A stretch of 64,000 nucleotides of DNA, from assembly GCA_900491605.1 (NCBI GenBank), contig UESW01000115.1:22576-86575 (forward strand), given 5' to 3'. A model generated the notes under the pieces. It saw nothing but the letters and a program-made list of their open reading frames with translations, was not told the DNA's origin and searched no databases. Shown here piece by piece: positions 46,876 through 58,196 of this stretch (the stretch's first letter is position 1; every line of letters begins with the position of its first letter). A program made the position numbers and the translations under genes. The stretch is from Calamus simplicifolius (taxonomy: Eukaryota > Streptophyta > Magnoliopsida > Arecales > Arecaceae).

Positions 46876-48263
46876 AAAGCTCTCGACGGCCTCAACTTTG
46901 CCTTAACGGCTTCGTCACAGCCTTAACGGCTTTATTTCAGTCTCAGCAGCTTCAACTCTGTATCAACAGCCAACGGCCAATCGGGTAATACCTTTGTTTA
47001 AATTATACACTTGCAACATATTGCTGGTTACTTTCAGCCATCAAGAGGCCCCAAGATAACTCACAGCTAGGAGAGGCCAACTCCCCAGCTCACAGTTGAC
47101 GGCATCCACCTCCAAATTTAATGACAAAAGAAGAAGACCCAAAGTCAACTCACAGCTAGGAGAGGCCAACTCCCCAGCTCACATTGAAGGACATTCACTC
47201 CCGAGCCCCCACTCAGCTGCCGACCACAACTTCTGTGAACTCCGCAATTTCGGCAAACTCCCGGCTGCTTCCGTACTGCTCCCCTCGGCTTCGTACGGCC
47301 TTCGCAGTCGGCCTCGGACCCAGTCGGCCTCGGTCTCCAAACGGCCTCGGCCCCAGTCGACCTCAGTTTTAGCCCAAGACCTACGGATTCCATTCCAGCT
47401 GCCCCCGGATTTCAGCACTGGTACCCCCTACCTTCAATCAACATAGTTACCTGGAGGGCAGGTCGTTAACTCAGCAGAAGGAGACCAATTTCTTTAAAGA
47501 AAAAGCTCTCAAGCCTATAATCGATGTCGATACCAAACACGACGCAAAGGCAAACAACTACGAAAAGCTAAGTACACTACACTTTAAGAAAAAAGTTCCT
47601 TTTCATTAGTATCTAAATGCATTATAAAAAAACCAACCATTCAAAAGGATCTCGACGGTCCTGTGATCAAAAGGTCACCCCCGGGCCAGCCGCGAAACCC
47701 CCGCGGCGGTTCAAGATCTATGATTCTAGCAACCTCGAGTCACCCCTCGGACCGGCCACAAAACCCCCGAGGTGGTTCCGGAGTAGCTCGACGGTATGGC
47801 GGCTAACGGATACCACTCGGCCTGGCTAGCATACGCCCCGAGTCGGTTCAAATCCCTAATAGCTCGTACCCACTCAAGTCACCTCCCGGACCAGCACACA
47901 GACACTCGAGGCAATTTTATTTCAGCCCCCGCGGCTCTATTTCTGCTTCAGCAATTTTATTTCAGCCCCCACGGCTCTTTTCTGCTTCGGCAATTTTATT
48001 TCAGCCCCTGCGACTCTATTTCTACTTCGGTAATTTTATTTCAGCCTCAACGGTTTATCTCTGCCTCCGTGGCATTATTGCAGGCTCAACGACTCCCTTT
48101 GCCTCAGGAGCATCATTGCGGCCTCGTTGGCTCTCTGCCTCAACGGCATGTGGATGGAGACCCACATCCAAACCTCATGTCAAAAGTTGAAGACCCAAAG
48201 TCAATTGGGGATCAGCCACTTGGGAGGGACGCCCCTTTTGCCTTGCTGGGGTAGGCCCGCTTC
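46876..48263 (+). other. LTR-D internal 3' part with further short repeats
   Basis: Holds a duplicated CTCACAGCTAGGAGAGGCCA stretch (47060 and 47150), a second copy of the CTAAGTAC..CACTT module (47567-47625), and short repeats of GCAATTTTATTTCAGCC (47910-48050). The CTCACAGCT stretch and the module also occur in LTR-E. No coding domain is seen. Confidence 0.6.
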
Positions 48264-48285
48264 GTCTCAGGGGCAAGGGGGCATC
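48264..48285 (+). other. LTR-D polypurine tract
   Basis: CTCAGGGGCAAGGGGGCATC directly precedes the 3' LTR. Confidence 0.7.
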
Positions 48286-49483
48286 TGATGTGGCTGATCC
48301 AGCACCGTTAAAGAGCCATGAAGGAAACTGACGGAGTCCTGCTTTGGCCTCTAAGGTCCCCTCGGCCTTTGAGGTCCCTTTGGTCTCAGCTCCCAGCATC
48401 CATCTACGGCATTGCTCTCGCATCTCGTCATAATGAAGAAAGAGAACAAAACGAAAAAGGGTCACGTTGAGTGTGTGGGTTCTCCTAGGGCCACCTTCCG
48501 TCATTAATGTCCGATAGTAAGTCAATGGGATGGAGCATTTAATGGTGCAAAAATGGTCATAATGACTTGGAGTGGAATGAAGTGTCATGGACATCTCGCC
48601 TTGGCTCTCCTTCTCAGCCTCCGAGTCCCACCTCGGCCTCCGAAGCATCTTCAACCTCCAAAGCCCGCTTCGCCTTCGAGGCGTCTTCAACCTTCGAAGC
48701 CCGTTTCGGCCTCCGAGGTCCCTTCGGCATCGGTTCTCGTAGCCACGACATATCTCTGGCACCAAAGCACTTATGGCCTCATAAAGGCCACGTGCACCCA
48801 TTTGTTCTAAGGCATTTATTGCCTTATTCTCTCCCCTATATAAAGGCATTTATGGCTGCAAAAAAAGGCGAGGTAAGGGACACATCTGGAAAGCGCCATA
48901 ACGATCGGCCACACCTTTCAGCAGCCTGTGATAATTGCCCAAACCAAAATAGCACCTGCCAACCAGCTGCAGCCACCTACTCTGATGGGACATGGCCTGC
49001 CTGACACGTCACGCGAAGGTGAGCTCCACTGTTGCTGCTTTCATAAATGCTCTGACAAGTGGTAGCACCCCATGCCTCACAGACATTAGTTCTAACACTT
49101 CACCATCAAAGTCATCATTATGGAGCCTCAACCACTCAAGCTAGGCAAACTCTAAGCGCCAATAAAATGGGTAAGAAGGACCCCCGACCAGGTAACTCCG
49201 AGAACTGAGAACGGAGAACTCACTACACTCTTAACGCTCATTCTTGCCCACAGATAGCACAGCCCGAAGCCCCTCTCTTCTTCCCTCTTTCGAGCTTCCT
49301 CAAACTCACGGTTGTTACCCAGAGCACTGACTTGAGCGTCGGAGGATTCTCATCGGAATCTCCGGCCCCCAGGACTTGTTTGCAGGCCCGCAGGCGCAAG
49401 GAGCTCGCCGGAGGACCTCGGGCTCGCTAGAGGAGGTGACCGGATGCTCGCCGACGTTCGAGGACGGTGGTTCAGCGTCAACA
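48286..49483 (+). repeat. LTR-D 3' LTR
   Basis: 175 bp longer than its partner. Part of the difference is the GGCCTCCGA-type array at 48616-48733; another is an extra GGCC-rich piece near 48335-48375. TATATAAAG at 48837-48845 is the likely TATA box. Confidence 0.8.
48616..48733. repeat. GGCCTCCGA-type array in LTR-D 3' LTR
   Basis: Degenerate units such as CTCGGCCTCCGAAGC and TTCAACCTCCAAAGCCCG. It starts right after CTTGGCTCTCCTTCTCA, the same bases that border the array of LTR-B. Confidence 0.75.
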
Positions 49484-49503
49484 CTGACTACTAATGTAAG
49501 TGG
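49484..49503. other. short host sequence between LTR-D and LTR-E, with target duplications
   Basis: CTGAC (49484-49488) is the right duplication of LTR-D; AGTGG (49499-49503) is the left duplication of LTR-E. Only ten bases lie between them. Confidence 0.75.
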
Positions 49504-50232
49504 TGATGGAGCCGGCACATCCCAATCGGCCACATCTTCGTCGGTCTTGCCCATCCTCACCAGCCTCGGCCCGTTCTAGTCAGCCTCACCCATTCTCGCC
49601 AGCCTCGGCTCGTCTCAGTCAACCTCATCCTAGCCGGCCTCGCCCAGCCAAGGTGGCTTCGGCTCCTAGGCGGCCTTTCTCTGGACTCGGCCCCTTCGAT
49701 CTCAGCCTTCTCTACTCGGCCCCCTCGGCATCGGCCTCAACACCAACCCCAGAGTCGGCCTCAGCACCCATGTGATCCACTACCGGCTGCAACCACCACG
49801 TAGCCCACCTACCATCTGCGGTCCCGCATAGCCCACAATATCTGGCAAGCCCCGTAATGACCACCCAAGATATATGGCAAGTCTTCAACAGCCAGCTGCA
49901 GCCATCCATATTAGATGGGGCACGACCTGCAGCTCTGGCAAATGGTTAGACCTCGAATCTCACAATCTCCAAACATTAATAAAATGGGTAATAGAGAGCC
50001 CCTATGAGGTAACTAAGTGACAACACTCCTAAATGCTCTTTCGAGTTTTCTTAAGCTCACGGCTGTTGCCCAGAGCACTGACTTGAGCGTCGGAGGGTTT
50101 CGGCGGAATTTTTTATTCTTAAAAATTTTTGCAGGCACTCGATCGCGAGAAGCTCACCAAAAGATCCCGGGTTTGCTAGAGAAGGTCACTTGAAGCTCAT
50201 GAACGTTTAAGAAGGATAATCTGGCAATAACA
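49504..50232 (+). repeat. LTR-E 5' LTR
   Basis: Carries GGCC-rich short repeats (TCGGCCTCGCCC...CCAGCCTCGGC) at about 49540-49735, and ends ATCTGGCAATAACA. Confidence 0.82.
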
Positions 50233-50253
50233 TATTAGCGTGCCAGAAAGAGG
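50233..50253 (+). other. LTR-E primer-binding site
   Basis: TATTAGCGTGCCAGAAAGAG follows the LTR; it resembles the LTR-D site with changes in the TTGG core (TTAG). Confidence 0.55.
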
Positions 50254-50316
50254 AAGGGCTTACCTTAAGAGACATAAGGCTTTAAAACAACAAGCCCTTA
50301 TTCCCTATCACACAAC

Positions 50317-50869
50317 GATGGTGGTGACACATGCCTAGGAAGCATCCACCAACCATGCTGGGGGACTCACCCAACGGACTGAGCAACAGAAAGCCAGCTT
50401 TCCTGCTTCGCCTTCACCACCACCTCAAGCTGACCAGCTTGATCCACTTGTCGCCCTTACGCAACAAGTCCAATAATTGGTGGCTGTGGTTCGCAAGCTA
50501 CAAGAGTAGCACTCCGCGGCCACACAGCAGCAACTAAGGCCTCCCTCACCAGGCGCGATATCTGCTCAACCCAGTCAATAGTCCACTCACGGGAGATCTC
50601 CTCAGAGAGAGACTTTCCACCCTCATGCTCTGCCCGAACACCATCGCCGAGGGGTCCCCAAGAGGTGGCGATCTCTTGGCCGCCACTCATGCAGGCCCTC
50701 TCCCAGATGGAGACATAGAAAGGAGCCCGAGCGGGATGCGACCATCGGCATCACCCCTCCCCTTACTCATCTTCTGAGTCATTAGGGGAGGTGTCCATTA
50801 GCGAGTGAATCAACCACCGGGTGGAGAGATGCCTCGACGAATACCACCAGCGGTTGGAGGAGCTCAGCC
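50317..50869 (+). pseudogene. LTR-E gag, N-terminal part
   Basis: A frame starting with ATGGTGGTGACA at 50317 shows Pro-rich and Gln-rich sequence typical of the gag N-terminus (LVALTQQVQ), but with early stops (for example near 50335). It is cut at 50870-50874 by the copia-2 insertion and resumes at 59137. Confidence 0.6.
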
Positions 50870-50874
50870 AAAGA
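50870..50874. other. copia-2 left target duplication (AAAGA)
   Basis: AAAGA here and at 59132-59136 flank copia-2 exactly. Confidence 0.85.
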
Positions 50875-52961
50875 TGTTGGGAATTGTATCCTAAAGCCAA
50901 TCATTTGATGATTGTGCTAATGTAAATTGTATATAATTGACATATTAATAAAAGTAATTTGGCAGTTTATTCATTACAAGAACATCTTCTTAAAACTCCT
51001 AATAGTAATGAAGCCCTCAGGATCTTCCTTCACGATAAAGGAGGATTTATCTTTGAAGGTCCTTAAAAGAGTTCGCGGCCAAATAATATACTATGACAGG
51101 GCCATAGTACTATCAATTATAGGACGTTGTATATCATATTTGTTGGTTGTCCTCTTAACCAAGAAGTGTAGAGACACTAGTATGATATACAGGTGAAAGT
51201 GTAGGAGTACATTTCACCGAACGTGACTCATTTCCGGATACTCTGCTGTCAAGAGTTAATCCGAGAAGATATGAGTATAAGTATCCTTTAGACCTGAAGA
51301 TCACAACCGGTGACTTGCAAGCAAACTCATTGTACTTAGGTACCAGACCACCTGGATTTCTAATCTAGCTACGAAAGGTTACTGGGTGCAATCAAGTACT
51401 TGTGGTAGTCAGTTGTGGGTCGAGATGGAATTTGACCTATCCCGTTAAAAGAAGAAATGCTTGTGTTTCAATTTAGCAAGACCTTGGCCAAGGCACTTCA
51501 TATGAAAGTCACTTGATCACTAAAATTGAAATCACTTTATGGTTCACTGTTTAGAGTTAACAGGCTCTTAAGTCATCCTTAGCATTTGTGGTCAAGAGGA
51601 TGAATTATACGTTAACTGTTTCTTAGGGTTCTTGGAGTTTGCTCGGCAACTCTTCGACCTATCCGGATGTCGGGTTTCATTGCTAGATGGGCACATCGAT
51701 TAGTATAGAAAGTTATTTCTATGCTACCGGCTTAGGTTCGAACCTAGAGAGTCACACGCATAGAAGTTTCCTAGGATGATCTATTTGCTGATCAACGATT
51801 GAGAATCGTATATGATTTAATTAATCAATTTGATTGATTGAATTATCTCAATTGGGTTAAGTATAAGTGAATAAGATTCAATTTGGTTTAAGTCTATTAG
51901 AAGGACTAATCAATTTCAAATATTGATTTAAAATTAGACTTGATTTGGATTTAAATAGATTCAGGACTAGCCAAATTTGATTTGGGCTAGGACCATGATC
52001 TATATGGGTTCAGTCCAACAAATTCAGATTAGATTAAACCATCACCTGAACCCAAACCTCTCACATAAGTATCTCACATGATGAGATAACTAATGTCTGA
52101 GAGATTAAATTCTCATTTAGAATTTAATGTATTAATTTAATCCTCTCCAAACTATTTCCATCGGAATTCTAAATGTTAGAATTAAAGTGGAATTAATGTG
52201 CCTCTTTGAATCAACCAGGCGATGGAATTCTAAGTGTTAGAATTTACATCTCTTTAGTTCTTACCGATGTCGGAATTAACAAAACGTCACGTCTCCTTGT
52301 TTTCATCGAACGTCAGAATTAACCAAGCACCGCAGCTCTTTGGTTCGGCGTCTCTTTACTTTTTGCCAAACGACGGAATTCCTAATGTCAGAATTCAATG
52401 GGCAGGCTGAAATGAGACTATAAATAGAGCACATCCCTCACCAGATTACATAGAACAACAACACACGACATGTTGTGGATTGTAATTCTAAAAAGGTTAG
52501 AATAGAAAATCCTGATGATTCTGGTGTTAGCAAAAGCTTGGTAGATCTTGAAGGAAGATTCAAGTGGGAGGATTCAAGATCAGCAAAGTTATTTTTCCGC
52601 GAGCTAGCACTCTCGGAAATCCGATCATTCGGGGCTTCGCGTAGACGATACTAGAGGCTAGACGATTGAACGGCTGCAGAGCACAAAATGATTTACCAAC
52701 TACCCTTAAGGTAAGTGATATGATCCCTAAACCTTAAGGCATGATTCAAGGCAAGAAGTACGACTTCTTACGTTGAGGATCAAGATATGATCTTGATGAT
52801 TATTTATATGCATATTTTAGATCAAGTGATCCTATATGTAAGGCAAAGATATGATCTTGATGCATATTAGATAGATTAATATGTAATCTTTTAGCTTCCA
52901 CATTGATAATAGTTATCAAATTTTAAAAATATGCATGCCTCGGAGTTTATTTCTCCCTACA
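50875..52961 (+). repeat. copia-2 5' LTR
   Basis: Starts TGTTGGGAATTGTATCC and ends CTCCCTACA. A TATAAATAGAG TATA-like motif lies at about 52420. Confidence 0.88.
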
Positions 52962-52963
52962 AA

Positions 52964-52975
52964 TGGTATCAGAGC
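52964..52975 (+). other. copia-2 primer-binding site
   Basis: TGGTATCAGAGC, complement of the initiator tRNA-Met end, two bases after the LTR. Confidence 0.9.
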
Positions 52976-54587
52976 CATGGTTTTGATATCGATCTAATTT
53001 ATTATATGTAAATTAATGTTCTTATTAATTATGTAATTATGGCTAAAACTGATCACAAGGTCATAGATTAAAAATCCAAATTACCCATTCAATGAGGTAT
53101 TCTGTAACATATTGTCGTACGATTGTTTTATCATCGATGCTTAGTTTAAAGAAAATTTAAATTGAGCTTTGGCATCAAAACATAGATTACACATACTCTC
53201 AAAAATGTTTTATATTAATGTTGTATAAAATATGATATTTGCATGTTTAGTATAAAAACATAGATATGAGATATGAAGGCTTGTAGTCTATGTTATGGAA
53301 CATACAAATATTTATGAGAGTTTTATTTGAATGTCAAATATTAATTCATAATCTTTTTAGATATGATCTAAATATAGGAATTATGAGTAGTAACATAATG
53401 CAAGTGATGCTTGATTGAAATATATGACATGTAAACATGAAATATATTTAATCTTTTGGGTTAGCTAAATCGAGTCCATAAAGGGTTAGACCCTAAGGTT
53501 TAAATCAACTGGACTAAAAGAGTATTTGATCAAATCTAAAATAATTAGATTAGGTTAAGAATGCTCTAAATCAAACAATAGTTATAGTGATCATGTCCTT
53601 CTCTTTGATTAAACCAAATGGAAGTAGATTAGGCTTCGTGGTTGAGCATGAATCTCTTAGATGGTCAAATCAAAATTGGTTAACCATATGATGTCAAGGT
53701 GAGTTGGCATGTTGCTCTAGGATCAACGATCGAATGGTTTTTAATTGGGAGCTACTCCTATTGATGCATCTTTAACGAGTTAATGGCATATTCCTCCCAA
53801 CGATCTCACTCACCTGGTCAATATGGTGAACCATTTATGATTCAGATCATTTACCTGATTCTGGTTAACCCATGCTTGTAAGAAAATCAGTCTGACTGAT
53901 TTAGGTGCCACTTAACCTGACTTAATCTTGTTTCATTCTATCGATTTCATAGATTCAGTGAGAGAACTTGATTAGTCAATTTATCTTCAGATTATTAAAT
54001 CCTCTAAAATTATTAGGTCCTTAAAATGAAATAGTTATATGATAACTAGATCATAGCCTCCCATTAAGGTGTGTGATAATGAGTTCGATGTCTTGATAAT
54101 AATTGGAGGTACTCCATGCCTGGTGCTTGTCAACCATCGAAATTATTATTCATTATATGATAAGTCAGCGAAACTATTAAATAGACAGTCAGGTGGGCCG
54201 AGCTTCACTCGGGCTTGGTTGTCTATTGATAGGTTACACTGATTATATCATTTAATGGTTGGACCTAACCGAAACTTTCAGTGGAGGCACTCCATGCCTG
54301 CTAAAGAGGAATATGGGGCAAAACTGAACACTAAGAATTATTTTGGGAAATAATTGGTTTTGAACCTACTCTTAGATGATATGGGTTGGCCAAGCTTCAC
54401 TTGGGCCTGTATGTAGTCTATGTAGATCTTAGTGCCCACTAAAGAATTAAGAATAATTCTTCGAATTGGGGTGTAGAGGCTGCCAATTTGAACAAAATAG
54501 TGAAAGAATCTTTAGACTAAAGTCCAAGTCTTTAGACTGAATCAATTTATATACTAATAAACTTTAGTTTTTTTCTTATGCAGAAAA
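52976..54587 (+). other. copia-2 long leader
   Basis: About 1.6 kb of AT-rich, non-coding sequence with many stops between the primer site and gag. Confidence 0.6.
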
Positions 54588-55555
54588 TGGCCACTAATTT
54601 ATCATTAAGGTCCCCATTGGATAGTGACAAGTTGAATGGTTCAAATTTCAATAGCTGGTTTAGAAAACTTAAGATCATCCTTGAGCATGAGAGGATTCTA
54701 TATATCTGAATAATCCTGCACCAAAGATACCTGATGCAAACACCCAAAGTTCTGACAAAGACACTTATCAGAAGTGGCTCAATGATAGAACTAGCATACG
54801 TTGTATCATGCTAGCAGCAATGAACGATGAATTTGGTCGCCGATTCGAGAATGCTTAGCCGGAAGAAATTATTTAAGCATTGAATGAATCTTTTGGCACA
54901 CCCGACGACGTTGAAAGGCACAAGACTAGTTGTGCTATTTTTAATACTCGAATGAGGGATGGATCTCCTGTCACTGATCTTGTATTGTATATGATTGAGA
55001 AGATAGAACTCCTCAGCAAGCTCGGCTTTCCCCTACATGAGCAGTTGGAAAAAGATGCGATCCTGAATTCCTTGCCTCCATCCTTCCGACCTTTCCTTAC
55101 TCATTTTGAATGACAAAGCTTGCAGTCAACTACCACGGTTTGTTAGGGTTGTTACAGAACTTTAATAAGGATAACCAGCTCTCTAAGGGTTTGGTTAATG
55201 TGGTTGAAGGATCTAAGGTAGGGCGTCAACCCTTTGGGAAAGGGAAGAAGAAAAAGAATAAGAAAATGTGCAACATGCTAAGACATCTATAAGTGGTCAG
55301 ATGCAGAAGAAGAAAGTTGATAAAAGTCAAGCCGAATGCTTTCATTGCAAGAAGCAAGGGCACTGGAAGAGGATCTGTCCTCTTTACATTGCCACACTTG
55401 ATCCAAACAGGCCAAAGAAGAAAAAGGGGCAAGATGTTGCTCAACAAGGTATTTATATGATAATACCTTATAATTTTTCTGTATATGATAATCAGACCTG
55501 GGTATTGGATATCGAGAGTCCTTTTAACATTTGCAATTCATTGCAGGGACTATAG
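54588..55555 (+). pseudogene. copia-2 gag remnant and start of protease
   Basis: Starts with Met at 54588 (MATNLSL, then NSWFRKLKIIL). It has a stop near 54706, resumes in another frame, and has further stops near 54857 and 54874. The open part 54880-55113 carries typical gag sequence. The zinc knuckle CFHCKKQGHWKRIC is intact at about 55339-55380. A protease start, TWVLDIESPF, lies at about 55498, with the usual catalytic D-S/T-G site changed. Confidence 0.8.
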
Positions 55556-55693
55556 GTCACTAGAAGATTTGAGGACAATGAAAAATTCCTTAATGTCGGC
55601 GATGGAAGATTAGTTCCAGTACTGGCATTAGGAGTTTTTGAAATAGTTTTCAATAGAAATGTCATTATACTAAATGATTGTCATTTTTGCCCA

Positions 55694-58140
55694 ATGTTCT
55701 TATTGAACATAATTTCTGTAGGCCTTCTGGCCAAAAGTAATTATGAAATTTCAATAAAGGATGTTACTTTAAATATCATTATTAATGGAGTCACTGTAAT
55801 GACTGGGCATTTATCTAATGACATTTATATATTATCACAGCATGTGAATGTAGTGTACAACTCAAGTAAGCATCCTAGAACAACTGATGTCACATACATT
55901 TATCTTTGGCACCATCAAGGAGGTGAATACCTTTCCAATGACTTTGTAACATATTTAAGAGAGAATGAGATTCTCTCCCAATGGACTCCTCCTGGAATAC
56001 CGCAGCATAACGGTGTGTCAGAAAGAAGGAATCGAACTCTGTTAGATATGGTTCGGTCCATGATGGGTTTTGCGAGCTTGCCAATATCATTTTGGGGATA
56101 CGCATTAGAATCAGCTTGTCATATTCTTAATAAGGTTTCAAGTAAGTCTGTTTCTAAAACTCTACATGAGATGTGGTATGGACATAAACCGGTTATCACC
56201 TAACTGAGAGTCTGGGGGTATCCGGCTTATGTGAAACATGCAAAATCAGACAAACTTGAACCCAAATCTGACAAATATTTTTTCATCGGCTATCCAAAAG
56301 AAACCAAAGGATATTACTTCTATAATACTGAAGAACAAAAGTTGTTCATTAGTAATAGAGCAATTTTTCTTGAAAAGGAGTTCCTTAGTGAAGGAACAAA
56401 TATCTCTAATATTGAACTTGAGAAAGTTCATCAAGTAGAAGGAACAACACAAACCAGTGAACCCTTAGAATCTGAGTTGATTAGATCAAACTCAAAACCC
56501 ATTTTAGATGCACTATTAAGGCGATCTGGTAGAGTACCACATCAACCGGACAGATACTTAGGTTTCTTGGTCCAGAATGAAGATCCTGTTGAACTCGATG
56601 AGAACAACGAGGATCCGATCACCTATATGGATGCTATGCAAAGGACTGACTCTAATAAATGGCTTGAGGCCATGAAATCGAAACTTGATTCTATGAAAGA
56701 CAATAATGTATGGACATTAGTTGACCCACCCGAAGGGATAAAACCCATAGGGTGTAAGTGGGTTTTCAAGAGGAAAAAAGGCGCAGACAGAAAGGTTGAG
56801 ACCTATAAAGCACGTCTGGTTGCTAAGGGGTATCGTCAACGTTATGGTATTGACTATGACGAAACGTTTTCTCCTGTGGCAATGCTGAAATCCATTCGGA
56901 TTATGCTAGCTATAGCAGCACACTTCGATTATGAGATTTGGCAATGGATGTTAAAACCACTTTTCTAAATGGTGATTTAGAAGAACAGGTGTATATGATA
57001 CAGCCTAAAGGTTTTATATCTGAAGACGAGTCTAAAGTATGCAGGCTATAGAAGTCTATTTATGGACTTAAGCAAGCATCTAGGAGTTGGAACATACGAT
57101 TTGATAAAGTGATCAAATCTTATGGCTTTATTAAGAATAAAGAAGAACCTTACATTTCTAAATGGGCTAACGATTTCGTTATTGTATTTCTTGTATTATA
57201 TGTGGATGATATTCTCTTAATCGGGAATGATATCCCTGCATTACAAGGAATAAAGACATGGTTATCATCACAATTCTGCATGAAAGATCTAGGAGAAGCT
57301 TTATACATCCTAGGGATGAAGATCTATAGAGATAGATCTAAAAGGATGCTTGGTTTATCCCAATCTACGTACATTGACACCGTGCTAAAGAGGTTTAGCA
57401 TGGAGAATTCCAAGAAAGGCTATCTTCCGATAGGCCAGGGAATTCATCTTTCTAAGAAGGATTGTCCGACAACTCCTAATGAAAGAGAACGTATGAGTCG
57501 AATTCTATATGCTTCGGCAGTGGGATCGATTATGTACACCATGACATGTACAAGACCAGATGTGACATACTCACTAGGAGTAGTAAGTAGATACCAATCT
57601 GATCTAGGAGAAAAATACTGGCAAGTTGTTAAGACAATCCTTAAGTATTTAAGAAATACTAAGGACCAGTGGTTAGTCTATGGAGAGTCTGATTTGAACT
57701 TGTTAGATATACTGATTCCAGTTTTCAATCAGATCATGATAATAGCAAAAGTATATTGGGTTTCATGTTTATCCTAAATGGTGGAGCTATTTGCTGAAAA
57801 AGTTCCAAGCAACATACGATGGCAGATTCGGTGTGCGAGGCAGAGTACATCGCTGCATCAGATGCTACGAAAGAAGCTGTGTGGCTGTAAAAGTTTATCT
57901 CCAAGTTTGGAGTGGCACCTTCCATAGATGGACCAGTCCTGTTTACAGTGACAGCACTGGTGCCATAGCTCAAGCAAAGGAACCATGAGCACATCAGCGC
58001 ACCAAGCACATACTGCGTCGGTTTCATCTTATACGAGAGATTGTAGATCGAGGTGACATAAATCTTCAGAAGATTGATGGAAAGGAAACCTAGGTGGCCC
58101 ATTTACTAAAGCACTCAGCATTAGGGAGTTTGATGACTAT
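55694..58140 (+). pseudogene. copia-2 pol remnant with deleted integrase core
   Basis: The frame at 55694-56203 jumps from the pre-integrase zinc motif (YLWHH) directly into GGEYLSND, so the rest of the zinc-binding region and the first two catalytic Asp residues of integrase are gone, while the Glu in VSERRN is kept. The RT starts at about 56660 with GCKWVFKRKKGADRK. YVDDILLIGND at about 57199 carries the active site, with frame changes near 56945 and a stop near 57047. RNase H lies at about 57700-58100 in several frames. Not functional. Confidence 0.85.
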
Positions 58141-58196
58141 AAATTGAAGATGAGTATTAGATATTGTAATGAGTGGCTTTAGGCTAAGTGGGAGTT

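Larger units (their letters stand above)
44133..49483 (+). mobile_element. LTR-D: non-autonomous LTR retrotransposon, complete
   Basis: LTRs 44133-45155 (1023 bp) and 48286-49483 (1198 bp) begin TGATGTGGCTGATCC and end GCGTCAACA. The flanks CTAAC and CTGAC look like a 5-bp target duplication with one change. The primer-binding site and polypurine tract sit in their normal places. The internal 3.1 kb has no recognisable pol and no clear gag; it holds two minisatellite arrays. It belongs to the family of LTR-B, in opposite orientation. It needs proteins from another element, if it can move at all. Confidence 0.82.
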
